Assembly: GCA_033297205.1 (NCBI GenBank) | Contig: MU859171.1 | Location: 1-64,000, forward strand | Length of the DNA: 64,000 nucleotides | Source: Pseudoneurospora amorphoporcata | Taxonomy: Eukaryota > Ascomycota > Sordariomycetes > Sordariales > Sordariaceae | Direction of reading: 5' to 3' | In this document: positions 46,443-57,962 of the stretch, piece after piece | Numbering within the stretch: position 1 is the stretch's first letter | How the letters are laid out: each line of letters begins with the position of its first letter | The notes under the pieces: generated by a model | Databases searched by the model: none | What the model was told of the DNA's origin: nothing | The model's input: only the letters and a program-made list of their open reading frames with translations | Made by a program: the position numbers and the translations under genes

Positions 46443-47481
46443 TTAGCGGCATGTATACCCGCCGTCAATAACGATATCCGCGCCCGTGGTATAACTGCTC
46501 GCATCGCTAACCAGGTAAACATACGCGCCCTTCAACTCCTTAGCATCGCCGTTCCTGCCCAGTGGGATCATGCTCTTCCACAAATCCTGCGTCTCCTGGT
46601 CGACAAAGTCCGACAGGCCGGTGTCGATGTAACCGGGCGAGATGCTGTTGACGCGGGCAAAGCCGCGCCACTCGTTGGCCAGCGACCTCGCCATGTGGAT
46701 GCACCCGGCCTTGGCCACGTTGTACGAGGTCTGCTCCTGCGGGTAGTTGGCGATGTGGCCCGACATGGAAGACGTGATGACGAAGGAGCCGCGGCCGCGC
46801 TCCTTGAAGTGCGGGCCGACCGCCTTGGCGCAGTAGGCGGTGCCGTTGAGGTCCGTGGCGATGACGCGGTCCCATTCCTCCTTGGAGCCGTCGAGGACGC
46901 CGCTGTTGGCTGTGGCGCCGGCGCTGTTTTTTTCCATCAAGCAAGTCAGCAAATCAGTAATCAACCCATTGATTTCCCATTTATTTGCTCTCTCTCCCTC
47001 TCTCTTGTCTCACCCATCCAACCACCGAAAACACACCAGGAAAGGAAGTCAAAAAAAAAAAAAAAAAAGAAAAGAAAAAAGAAAAGAAAGGAAAACGACT
47101 AGAGGGGAAAACGGTTTTGTCATATAGTACATACTTGGCAATAAAAGCATCAATCTGGCCGAAATCCGCCAGCACGTCTTTGACCAGCTTCTCGCAGTCG
47201 CCGTAGTCCGCCACGTTCAGCTTGTACGCCTTGGCCTTGACGCCGTACTCCTTCTCCAGCTCGGCCACGTTCTTCAGCGCCCCTTCGGCCCGAGAGGCAT
47301 ACGTGATGGCGACCGAGGCGCCCATCTCGGCACACCCGCGCGCGGCTTCGATGCCCATCCCGCGGGGACCCGAGGCGCCCGTGATGACGACGACTCTGCC
47401 TTTGAGGCTGAAGAGGTCCGAGAGCTTGGAGGCCGAGGGGATGGAGTTGCCTTTGGTGGTGGTGGTGCTGGTGGAGGACAT
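46443..47481 (-). CDS. NADP(H)-dependent SDR, sorbose reductase / mannitol dehydrogenase type
   Basis: Two exons, 47481-47135 and 46923-46443, separated by a 211-nt intron that carries an 18-base homopolymer, give 275 residues. Classical SDR motifs are GASGPRGMGIEAARG for cofactor binding, the NAGATA sequence at the splice junction (about 116-121), Ser167/168 in VITSSMSGHIANYPQEQ and the Tyr183/Lys187 pair in SYNVAKAG. The C-terminus ARVNSISPGYIDTGLSDFV...DIVIDGGYTCR matches fungal NADP-mannitol dehydrogenases and sorbose reductases very closely. Such cytosolic enzymes interconvert fructose and mannitol, or sorbose and sorbitol, and some relatives act on L-xylulose. The substrate cannot be fixed from sequence. 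Confidence 0.92.
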
Positions 47482-48740
47482 GGTTGCGGTTTGATGTTTG
47501 GGGTTCTTGTAGAGGGTTGGTTTTGCTTGTGGTTGTTGTTGTGGTCTGGTGAAGATGATGGTGGTTGGGTGTGGTTTCAAGAAGAGAGGGGGTGGTGAGG
47601 TGATGATGCAGGTGGGAAGTGGAAGAAGATGCTGTTTTGTTGCTTTATAAATCCGTACGGGCCGCATGATGGCTACCTACCTACATACTCTTACCGATCT
47701 TCACTTCCGACTCGTTCGATGATGTGCAAAGCATGTGAATGGAGACTGGGAGTTCCTTCTCTTTGTCATTGTGAATGTGATGCTCCCGTCGTCCTCTCAC
47801 CTCTGACCCCCTGACATGCGATGATGTCATGATGCTATTGGGAACTTGCAACGGGTGTACGGGGAGAGTTCGGAATGGTAAATGTGTTGGTGTGTTAGTG
47901 TTTGGCGCATCGCTGGCTGTTGGTTCTGGTCTGTTAGTATGCCATTACCCAACTGCTAGACTTTGGCGTATTCCAATGATTGGGCACTATCTGTGTTGGA
48001 AGAGCATTGTTATCGCACTATCACAGTCTTCCCCTTTGAGCTGAGCTCATTGGGTGGAGTAGGTAGTGAACGCCTGCCAACATTCGCTGTGCCGATATCC
48101 CTTCATCATCCGGGTGTGGGCACAGAAGCTTACCTTTGAATGGCCTCCTGGATGTTGCAAGAGTCGTCATTGCCTTGTATCGTAGAAAGTTCTGTGGCAG
48201 CTTCCTCCGAACCCATAAAACCTCATTTGCACCCGCCCGCCGGCTGGAACAATGCCAATGCCGTGGGAGTCTCTAATCCCGTCTATAGAATCCCGTCACT
48301 AACGGCAGGCGCTACCCCGTCCCGCGTCAGTTCTGTGGCAGGAACCAACGACGGCAAATTACAGCGGACAACAGGCACCGGATCCCGGTCCCGTCGGTAC
48401 CCGAACCGAACAGACACGGGCGGGACTGCTCGAGTGCCTGATGGCCAAAGTAATTCCTCTCTTCCACCCCGCCGCTCTTTCTCCCAACAACTGAGGTAAA
48501 TTCGATAATCCATTTCTGTCGCAAAGATGATGGACAATCTACTTTGGTATGCCTTTCTATCGCTGACAAGATTCTCACATCACCTCGAAACTGCTTCATT
48601 ACCTAGTTCATTCCCATTAAAATTCCGGGTTTTCTGCTCGCCGTCCGTCAATCGGCGACCTCTGCAAAAGTTCATGCCGCCCTCAATCCTCAAACCAGAG
48701 CGGTAATATCAAGGGCCTTCCATTCCTCCACATCACCATA
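47482..48740. other. intergenic region between divergent genes
   Basis: Shared upstream region of the SDR (minus) and the membrane-protein gene (plus). No gene is recognised; a plus-strand frame at 48140-48499 lacks protein-like features. Confidence 0.5.
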
Positions 48741-49262
48741 ATGGCTCCTCCCGCCCAGCAGCCATCGCAGACAAACACGGTGGCCAAGAAGCCAGCCCTT
48801 CGACACAACTCACCATGGCCCCTTCTGTTTACATTTCTCTATATCGCCCTCCTCATCGTTCCCTGGGCGTTCACGTGTTTGTTGAACAAAGGGAAATTCC
48901 ATCTCAGAGAACCCAAAGAACACTATGGCTACCACAACCTCACCTTCCGTGCCCAGCCTAGAGATATCACCTTCAACACCAACCTTGTGCACGCGACAGA
49001 CATCCTCGGCTATACCGCCGCCGTCGCTGCTTTGCCCATCATCCATGACTTGCTCTCCAGGGCAGCGGCCGTATACTCTCAACGGACAAGCCTCAACAAA
49101 CCTTTGTCCGCAAAGCAGCTGTTCAGCCTAGCTGATGAGAGGTTCATACGTCAATGGGGCTGTCCCTCTCGCAATGGATCCTGGCTCTACTTATTGGGTT
49201 CAGGTCTCGTTGTTCTTTGTGAGTCCAACCAAGCAACTCACCCTAACTGCATCCAATCTTGA
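48741..49262 (+). CDS. membrane protein N-terminal part, gene incomplete or truncated
   Basis: The open frame encodes 173 residues from an ATG preceded by ACCATA. There is one strong membrane segment (PWPLLFTFLYIALLIVPWAFTCLL, about 26-49) and a second hydrophobic stretch (ILGYTAAVAALPIIHDLL). KPLSAKQLFSLADERF is a motif I associate with multi-pass fungal membrane proteins of unknown function. In those, further helices follow; here the frame runs through SWLYLLGSGLVVLC into a stop. A GTGAGT donor lies at 49216 with a possible CCAAG acceptor about 50 nt later, but joining them yields no convincing helix. Either downstream exons were missed or the gene is a truncated remnant. Confidence applies to the N-terminal part only. 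Confidence 0.5.
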   Translation: MAPPAQQPSQTNTVAKKPALRHNSPWPLLFTFLYIALLIVPWAFTCLLNKGKFHLREPKEHYGYHNLTFRAQPRDITFNTNLVHATDILGYTAAVAALPIIHDLLSRAAAVYSQRTSLNKPLSAKQLFSLADERFIRQWGCPSRNGSWLYLLGSGLVVLCESNQATHPNCIQS

Positions 49263-51313
49263 TTGCCAAGGCCGCGCTTTGCTTGTCGATTGTGGCCTCA
49301 ACCGTTGGAAATTGCCGAACTTCCGACCCGTCCAGGACTAGAAAACGCCAGAATGAAGCCGTGATAATCGTGACGGCGTTCTCGGCCTTTCATCCCAGCG
49401 TCTTCCCCAGTCCCACCATCCCATGCCCCATCGAAAAGATTTGCTTCAGGGGCACTTTGACAGGTTGCCTGGAAAGTGGAATCTGGATGGATCGGTCTGG
49501 CCACTAGTCCAAGTTCAGTAGGCCGAACGCCAACACGTTTTTCTCTTGAACATTGCACGCACCGAGCCTTGAGGTAGATCAAACCCCGTCTTTTCCCAGC
49601 CTTAGTTCTCACTGCTAGGATCAATCCTTTGTCGACAAGACCAATAATGGTTGGTGCCTCACATTTCTTTACAGAGCGAAAGAACAACAAACCCCCGAGG
49701 CGCCGTGAGTCGTACGGGTACCTATATAGGTAGGCACAAGAACACTAAAAGACCCTTGATCGGCGAAGCAAGTACATACTGTACACTATGCCAGGCACGC
49801 CTGAACGAACGCTACTACACTACTTCGAGTTTAGCCTCGGTCTCAGTCAACGCTAGCTTAATGCTGTTGGCCCTACAGGTTGGGCGTTTTATATCTTGGC
49901 AGGTACTTGGCGGCAGCCGTGAACCACTCACAGGGCTGGAAAGCAGCCGGAAGAGTTCCATCGAAAGGAACCTTTGAAATGAGACTTTGCATGGCTCGCG
50001 CGGGTGGTTATCGTGGAGAAACTGGGAGAGAAGAAGGGAAAGAGGGGAGGAGAAAGAGAAAGAGAAAGAGAGGAGAGAGGCCAGCATAAATCCATACACC
50101 AACCAGGTCATTATCTGGCCCGTACGAACGGTGGTAGCAGATCCGGGTCGAACCTAAAGATTGAACCGAACGGTACAGTACAATGGACAATTGGCCATGA
50201 TAACGATGGGAAAATCCAATCCGCGAACTTACAACCAGGCAATGGGTAAGCCACTGACGTCCTGAGGAACCTGCAAGGTACATACACTATAGCTGGAACC
50301 TGCAAGGAACAAGCGGCTCTAATACCCGGAGCGGCACACTCTCGGGGACCAGGGTGGGGAGACACAAAGCCCCGATGTCGAACGGATATCAAACGACAGA
50401 AACAGTAAAGTGGCCAGGCTGCACCGAGCGCTAACTCTTCTAGAGGCCTAGCGAGGCGTTACCCAGAAAAACACCAAGACTCAAGTTACTAGAGACTAGA
50501 CTAGGGAAAAAGTCGAGCGTTACGCCGTGCGGTGCACATGCCTGACTGCGGATATGGCAGCAGTACCTACAAATCAAAAGCACTGGGAAATTAAAGGTAT
50601 GTACCCTCTGCCCTCTGACTCGACCTTTGACAGAGGCTAGAGCTAATGAATGGCCCCCCAACGAAACGAACGGCGAGACTAAAAAGGTTAACCTCGAAAG
50701 AACAGAATGGACGCCAAGAAAGGGGCAATGGTCACCTACCTACCGAACGCACGCCATTTTGCAATGGTATCTGTGCAGCAGGCTGCAGACTGCAGAATGC
50801 CACGATGGAAAGGCATGGATGGCGGCATGGCTAGCCAAAAAGAGACGGGACATGACCGGGGACTGAAGGGAATATAATCACCGGCGGACGAGGGTGATTT
50901 GATGGGATGGATACAGTAAGAAGCTCGGAAGATAACGGTCATGACATTGCGCATGGACGGGGAGCTACACTAGTGACGGAGGCTAGTGCAGTTGGTATGG
51001 TGTTATCTGTTGGCGTTGAAAGACTTTTGTCTTTGATGGGTGGTGGTGGTGGTGGTATATGAGGTGAGTTCCCCCTTGCGCGAGACTGTTGTGCACCGGT
51101 GGTCACTTCAATGGAGGTTTCGGTTTGTTAATTGTGTCAAGTCCGACGTCGAGGTTGAAGTCGAGGCACCAGACCAGCAAGGAACTGGGTTAGGGCAACT
51201 CACCTCACTGGGACGGACCAGTCGACTTGAACATACATCATTGAAGTATTCAAGACGTCGACTGGAGGTTAGCCCACAGGACCTCTTGATATTCACTCAG
51301 TTAATTGCCCATC
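49263..51313. other. 2-kb region without a supported gene
   Basis: It may include missing 3' exons of the membrane-protein gene: one frame near 49259-49310 reads KAALCLSIVASTVG, which is membrane-like. Segments near 50430-50560 are CTAG/TA-rich and could be faint relics. The GH71 promoter occupies the right end, with a GGT repeat near 51038-51054. Confidence 0.4.
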
Positions 51314-53204
51314 ATGATCGTCCCCAAGTCGGTCTTTGCCCATTACATGGTAAGTCATGCTCACATATCCTTCCTGTCATCTCTCCTCACTTCCTTTCTC
51401 GCATCCATCTCATCCCTTCTCTTTCTCTCGCCCCTTCTCCATCATAACTCACCACTAATTGACACTCCTCCTTCTCCCACCACAGGTCGGCCTAACCCTC
51501 AACCAAACCACCGACCAATGGAAGCGTGACATCCGCTCAGCATCCGCAGCCTCCATCGACGGCTTCGCTCTCAACATCGGGGCCGCAGACCACTTCACCT
51601 TCTCATCACTACACACAGCCTACGAAGCGGCCTCAACATTTGCCAACTTCAGTCTCTTTTTGTCCTTTGACTTCAGCGCCTCAGGTCCAGATGGGTGGAC
51701 AGTCGATTACATCGCCAACCTAACCAACTCCTTCAAGGACGAGCCGGCGCAGTTCAAGATTGATGGGAAACCGTTGGTCAGCACATTCGAGGGAGTTGAC
51801 TTCCGGGAGAGCTGGAGGGAGGTGAGGAAGAAGGTGGAGGGGGATATTGTGTTTGTGCCGGATTGGAGTAGTGTTGGGCCCGAAGGGGTGAGGGAGAGGG
51901 TGGGGGATATCGATGGGGCTTGTGAGTTTCAGTTTCCTCTTTCTTTTCTCCTTACCGTAGGTACCTGACTTAATGAAAGATCAATCCTAACAAACCCCCC
52001 AAAAGTCTCCTTTGACGCCTGGCCCCGCCCTTCCCAATCCCAACTCACCACCTTTTCCGACGACGGCTACTTGTCCGCCCTCTCATCATCATCAATCTCT
52101 CCCAACAGCAAAACCACCTCCCAAAACAACAACAACAAAATCTACATGATGGGCATATCCCCCTACTTCTACACCCGCCTGTCGTCATACCACAAAAACT
52201 GGTACTCCCCCTCCGACACCCTCTGGCCCACCCGCCTCTCGCAAGCCCTTTCTCTGAACCATGCCTCCTCAGGCGGTGGCGGTGGTGGCGCTGGCGCCCC
52301 CGACCTCCTCCAGATCATCACCTGGAACGACTTTGCCGAATCGCACTACATCTCGGACCTCGTGCCGTCGCAGATCCTCTCCGAAGCCGAGTCCTACGTC
52401 AACGGGTTCGACCACGGCGGGTTCAGGGCCGTGCTACCTTGGTACGTCGCAGCGTACAAGCTGGGCAAGACGACGGCCGAGGAGGGACTTGCGGATGGGG
52501 AATGGCCAGAGGAGAAACTGGGCGATGGGGTTATGGTTGCTTGGTATAGGACTACGCCGGTGAATGTCACCGCCGCCACGGATGGGAAAGAGTGTGGCGA
52601 TGGCGGGACAAAGTGGGGACAGCAGGGAGAGAAGAGTGCCAGGGAGGCGGTGGAAAGGGATGTGGTGAATGTGCTGGCGATTGTCAGGAGGGATACGCAG
52701 GTGGTGGTTAGTGTGGAGAGCACGGGGAAAAGGGTGGTGAGGCAGGTGAAGAAGATGGGAGGAGCGAGCTTCTTCCAGGTGGGGTTTGAGGAGCTGGGGT
52801 TGGGCAGGGGGAATAAGAAGGGGGGGAAGGTGAGGATCGAAATGAATGGGGAGGTGAGAGAGGGGAGGGAGGTGAGGGATGAGTGTCCTGCGAGTGGAGT
52901 TGTAAGTTCTCCTTTTTTTTTTTTTTTTTTTGTTGTGGTCATGACGATGCTAATGAAGCGGGAACAGATCAACTTCAATGCTGCGACTGTTTACATTGCT
53001 AAGAGCACGCATCCTTATACTGGAAATGACGATGGCGGATCTGCAAGTTCCGGATCTGCTGGGTCCGGGTCCGGGTCTGGATCTAAAGATGGAAAGGGCG
53101 ACGGCGATGAAGACGGTGACGAGAACGCTGCTATGCCGGGAAGGAGTGTGGGTGTGACTGCCGCTTTGGTGGCATTCCTTGGATTTGCGCTGTTCAACCT
53201 TTAG
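51314..53204 (+). CDS. GH71 alpha-1,3-glucanase with GPI-like C-terminus
   Basis: Four exons, 51314-51349, 51486-51921, 52006-52901 and 52968-53204, give 534 residues. The family pattern is clear: VFAHYM-VGLTLNQTTDQWKRDI, SIDGFALNIGA, FSFDAWP across the second intron, GISPYFYTRL, and ITWNDFAESHYISDL. GH71 enzymes hydrolyse alpha-1,3-glucan in fungal cell walls during septum splitting or wall remodelling. The C-terminus has a Ser/Gly/Asp-rich linker and ends in a hydrophobic stretch (GVTAALVAFLGFALFNL), a GPI-attachment-like signal. No signal peptide is present in the model, because residue 6 already starts the catalytic domain and a stop lies just upstream of the ATG. An upstream exon was probably missed. 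Intron 3 contains a long T run. Confidence 0.88.
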
Positions 53205-53863
53205 GTGATTTAAAAGGAGAGACGGAGAGATGCATGTTGGTTGGATGATTGCATGAAATGGGCCTTGATGTTTTATGTTCTGTCCTGGTATGACTTAGTG
53301 GTGAAAACATAAAAGGGGCATTACCGTAGAAGCCCGTAGGTAGTAGACGGTAGACGGTCTGCATGACACCACGATTGCTTGTATATATATAGTTCGATTC
53401 TTTCTGAAGGCTTGTAGATAGATAGTACCTTCCTTGTTTGACCATCATCATCTGTTCAATTACGTGGCTTTGGACTCGATAACTGACTGGCGGCCCATAC
53501 ATCACAACCTTGCAAAGTTCACATTACGCACTCAGATACCTACTTTTCGTCGACCAAGGTGTTTGTGTCCTTCTTTGACTCCAACCTCCTTCCTCCTTTC
53601 ATATTTGTTTTGTGCTCTGGTTGAACATCTTGCACTAGGACGGGACAGTGCCGGACACCCCCTCATGTGATTCTTTTTCTTTTTTAACAAGCTTATTTTT
53701 TTTTTTTTTTTCTTATTTCATAAACTAGCTAGCTAGCTTTTGGTTCTTCTTGTTCAAACTACCTGAGCTAGCGGTGGGTGGGTATAATGCATGCATCCAT
53801 CTCTTTTTTCGTTTCTCCGTCTTCGTCTCTCTCCAAAACACTTTTTGTAAGGGCAAATCTACA
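53205..53863. other. convergent intergenic region
   Basis: Between the GH71 stop and the oxidoreductase stop. Contains T runs near 53697-53711 and a CTAG repeat near 53727. No gene. Confidence 0.55.
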
Positions 53864-55022
53864 TTACTCATCCTTGACATGCAAAACAGCCTTGCCAAAG
53901 TTCTCGCCCTTGAAGATACCGACCAGACCCTCAGCGGCCTTGTCGATACCCTCGGTGACGTGGATCTTGAACTTGACGGACCCGTCGGCGATCCACTGCG
54001 AGAGCTGCTCCTGGTGCTCCTTGTGGTACTTGGGGCCAAAGTCCTTGTCGCCGACGATGAAGCCGCGGAAGTCGATGCGCTTGGACACAATGTGGAAGAG
54101 GTTGGTGATGCCGTAGCGCTCCCAGGGCTTGACGTTGTATTGGGAGATCTGTGTGTGATTTAGGTATAGTTAGTTAGTATAACTTATGTGTGTGGTGGGG
54201 CGGGGAGTGTTTGTGAAAAGAGGAAGAAAACTAGGTACTAACCATGCCGCAAGCAACAATGCGACCGAACTGGTTGAGAGACTCGAGAGCAGCCTGGAGG
54301 TGCTCGCCGCCGACATTCTCATAGTAGATATCGATACCCTCAGGCGCCAGCCTCTTGAGGGCATCAAGCGGCTTCTCCTTCTTGTAGTTGAAGCCGCCGT
54401 CGAAGCCGAGCTCGTTGAGGATGAAGTCGAGCTTCTGGTCGCTGCCGACGGAACCGATGACCTTCAAGCCCTCGCGCTTGGCGATCTGGCCGACGACCTG
54501 GCCGACGGCACCAGCAGCACTGCTGATAAAGATGGTCTCGCCCTTCTTGGGCCGGCCAATCTCGTGGTACGACGACCAGGCGGTCAGGCCGGGCATGCCA
54601 AGGGGGCCGAGGAAGAGGCCGAGGTCCTTGAGGTTGTGCTTGTTGTCGATCTTGTTCTGGACCGTCTGGCCGACCTGCTCCTTGGTGAGGGTGGCATACT
54701 CGGCGATGGGCAGGTGGGCGATGACGAGGTCACCCTCCTTGTAGTCGACGTGGTCGGACTTGAGGACCTTGGCGACGGTGGCGTTGGTGACGGGCTCGTT
54801 GAGGTGGTAGGGAGGGGCGTAGGACTTGGTGTTGGCGTCGCGCATGCGGCCGCGCTGGTAAGGGTCGAAGGAGGCGTAGAGGATGGAGAGAACCAGGCCG
54901 CCCTCGGGGGCAGCGGCGTCGGGGTCGAAGCCCCTGTCCTCGATGACGAGATGCTCACCAGGGACGGGGTAGCCCGTGGGAATCTTTTTGAAGATGAGAG
55001 TCTTGTTGGTGGTGCCGGTCAT
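53864..55022 (-). CDS. NADP-dependent MDR oxidoreductase (2-alkenal/prostaglandin reductase type)
   Basis: Two exons, 55022-54243 and 54148-53864, give 354 residues. The start is the ATG giving MTGTTNKTLIFKKIPTGYP. The zinc-independent medium-chain reductase layout is seen: DPYQRGRM, LGMPGLTAW, the nucleotide-binding SSAAGAVGQVVGQIAK and GSDQKLDFIL, YYENVGGEHL, and FGRIVACGMISQYN across the splice. Zinc-binding residues are absent, as expected for the leukotriene B4 dehydrogenase / CurA / 2-alkenal reductase group. These cytosolic enzymes reduce alpha,beta-unsaturated carbonyls with NADPH and may detoxify lipid-peroxidation products. The native substrate is unknown. Intron donor GTTAGT is mildly atypical. 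Confidence 0.92.
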
Positions 55023-56007
55023 TGTGGCGGTTTGTTTTGCTGTAGTTTGTTTTGGTTGTAGGAGGTATTGTTTGTTTGTTTGTTTGTTTGTTGACGTGGT
55101 GATGATGATATGTCTTGGTAATGGGGAGTATCCAAGTAGATTCAATGAATGAGCCAAAATCAGATGCAATGAACGGACCGACACCTCCAACATTTATATA
55201 TCAACTTCTGCTTCTAAGACGCAAGGGGACAGCGTCAACAGTGGAGACATTGCTGGGGATCAACCGGCGCTCTTTTGCTGATAAAGCACGTTTTTTTTGG
55301 ATGGAACGATTGTTTGGAATCATGAAGAAATGGTGACGTGGGGCAAGCGATTCGGATTTCGGAGACTTTTAGACCCTCTCGGCGGCGACTACAGTAAAAC
55401 CCCCTTTCCGGGAAGATGGCTAGAAAGAGATGGATATAATGATGATGCACGAGACACCTCCAAAGGGAAATTGTTTCGTTCGTATTTACTTGGGATGTTG
55501 CCCAGTAGGAATTGCGCAATTGTTTGTTGGTTTGATAAATGGCCTGTATTTCCAAATGTCCGAGGTGTATCGCCAATTCAACCAATAAGATGCGGCGGAA
55601 GGAATGCCGGCTACACTGTTGTTGTTGTGCCGAGGCATCTCCACCCAGAGGGGGGGATTTTTAGAATAAGCTTTCTTGTTCACCCTTCATCAATTCCACT
55701 TCTACGTCCCCAGCGATTCTCCATTCTGATTTCTAAGCACAATACACATGCAAGATCCTCTGGTATCCGTCCCCTCGGGATTGGTTCCTGATAGAGACTG
55801 ACTGGTGAAGCAATTGCATCAAAACTGAATTTGGGGCAAGCGATTGTTTACATTACGTCATGTGCTTTTTCTCCCGGCAGGCAAGGAATCATCACGTCAA
55901 ATCCTTGACTTCTAATGCAAGGTACCCCCTTTTACTTCGACAACACCAAAACACAACAGACATTCCTTTCCTTTTCTCTTCCCTTCCCCCCCAACACACA
56001 ACTCACT
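55023..56007. other. intergenic region
   Basis: Promoter of the oxidoreductase, with GTTT tandem units near 55067-55091, and 3' flank of the transporter. No gene is supported. Confidence 0.5.
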
Positions 56008-57962
56008 TCAGTGAGAAAACCTAAAATCAAGCCTCCGACTCCCCTGCACCTTGGTAGTCTTGATATACTCCACCTTCTGTTCCTCGGTGAGGGCATTCCA
56101 TACCTTGTCCTTCTGCTTATTCCTCCAGACATAATACGCCTTGGTTCCCAAAAACACGCCAATGGCGAGCAAGTTGATGACCACGAGCTTGGTGTTCCCG
56201 TCGCGGTAATACGGCTTGTCGTAGTCGAGGTAGATGAAATTGGCAATCACGTTGCCGAGCTGGACCGACATGTTGTACAGCGCCGCCGAGACGGTGCGGG
56301 CCCCGACGTTGTTTGCGTTTTTCGACGTCCAGGCCACCAGGATGGCGTGGCAGTAGGGGTACGACAGCAGCACCGACATGAGCGCGTACGTGCCCCACTG
56401 GTTGTCGATCAGCCCTGGCCAGAACTTCAGCGCGAGGATGCAGGGGAGCGTCCAGATGGACTGCAGCATGGCGACGAAGGTGCGCTCTTGCAGCATGTCC
56501 GATAATCGGGTGAGCAGGAGGAGGGTGATGATGTGGACGACGGACTGTTTGTTTCTCAGCGTCAGCAGCTTTCTTAATTCATTGTCTCGACAATCAGCAA
56601 AAAAACAAACTCACCGAAGGAATGACCAGCAAGGTGGTGTTGAAAGGACTGAACCCAAGCTTCCTCAACGTCAAAGTCAAATAATAGCTTGGCGGCGTAT
56701 GCGGGATATACGCCACCAGGCCGATCGCGTACAGCGGCCAGAGATCATAATCCTTCAGGGTCTCCCACAGCCTCTTGGGCGTGATGGCCTCGCGGTTGTG
56801 CATATCGCCTTTTGAAGGATCGTCTCTCAGCACGCGGTTCACCACGATGGAGACTTCCCGGTCGGTGAACCACCCGTTGGGGCGGAACCACGTCTTGGTC
56901 TGCACGGCCGACGCGGGCATCATGAAGAAGGAGGCCAGGCCGATGCACAAAGTGATGAGACCCTCGACGAGGAACATCCATTGCCAGCCCGCCCAGCCGT
57001 TGATCCCGCGCATGCGCAGGAGGCCAAAGGCCATGAGACTGGTGATGATGGACGTGCTGGAGAGGGTGGTCCAGAAGTAGGACAGGCGGATGGGGAGCTC
57101 GCGCGAGGTGTAGAAGTAGGAGAGCCAGAGGACGATGTCGGGGATGAAGCCGCCCTGATGATTGTCATGTCAGTGTTTTCCTTCTTTGCCAAAGAATTCT
57201 TTGGATAAGTGGTGTGGAAGGCATCAATACCTCAATGAGACCCAACAAGCAACGAGTAGCAAAAAAGCTGCCCCTTCCATTCAACGAACACTGCGAGATG
57301 GCAACCACCGACCAAAGCACAATCTGGATCGGAATCCAGCGGTCCGGACCGAGCTTCTTGGACAACAACTGAGACGGCAGCTCAGCGCAGAGGAACGACA
57401 CAAGGAAGATGACGTTGCCGTAGTTGTAATCTGTTGGTTGTTTGCAATTGACCCGTGTCAGCTTCACCTAACCTTATCTTACCTTGATGGAAGAGTACTA
57501 ACCATTGGTATTCAACCCCAAATCATCCAACATGTTATCCGCCAACGCCTGTGCCAGATTCCCACGATCCACCTGCAGCGCGAAAAACATGACCATGGCC
57601 CACGCGCACGCCCGGAAATCGACTTTCCTGACGATGGCCTTCTCTTCCTCCTCTGTCCACGTCACCGTCGGATCAAACGCTCCGCGGCACTCGTAGTCGG
57701 CTTCGTCGTACACCTTGCGCCAGTGCTCGGCCACGACCGGGTCCAGGAACGGGTTTTGCTTGAGGTCCGAGTAGGACGAGGCTTCGGAGAGATCGGAGGC
57801 TGAAGAGGAGGAGGAGGAGGTGGTGGTCACGGTACCGTATTTCTTCTCGTCGGCGGCATAGGGGCTGGAGGCGGACATGGGCGAGTCCGCCGCTGGGTTG
57901 GGAGTCCCGGAGCCGGACCCGGAGCCCCAGTCCCGGTAGGGCGGCGGTGGTGGTTGTGACAT
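56008..57962 (-). CDS. MFS anion:cation symporter (DAL5/TNA1 family)
   Basis: Four exons, 57962-57503, 57430-57231, 57154-56615 and 56544-56008, give 578 residues. About 95 hydrophilic, Ser/Pro-rich residues precede the first helix. The family signature VTWTEEEEKAIVRKVDFR runs into FFALQVDRGNLAQALADN, then LCAELPSQLLSKKLGPDRWIPIQ, GGFIPDIVLWLSYFYTSRELPIRLSYFW, GWQWMFLVEG and, in the second half, NNVGARTVSAALYNMSVQLGNVIA. Twelve helices can be followed. Relatives import vitamins or small organic anions (allantoate, nicotinate, pantothenate, biotin precursors) with protons at the plasma membrane; the substrate here is unknown. The cytoplasmic loop between helices 6 and 7 contains DDPSKGDMHNRE, common to the family. 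Confidence 0.93.

Noticed and set aside
43784..47481. Secondary-metabolite gene cluster centred on the P450 and SDR
   Set aside because: No synthase, terpene cyclase, prenyltransferase of that type or cluster regulator lies nearby, and the SDR resembles primary-metabolism polyol enzymes.
54186..55061. A 291-codon open frame on the plus strand over the MDR oxidoreductase
   Set aside because: Antisense shadow of a gene with clear family motifs; no features of its own.
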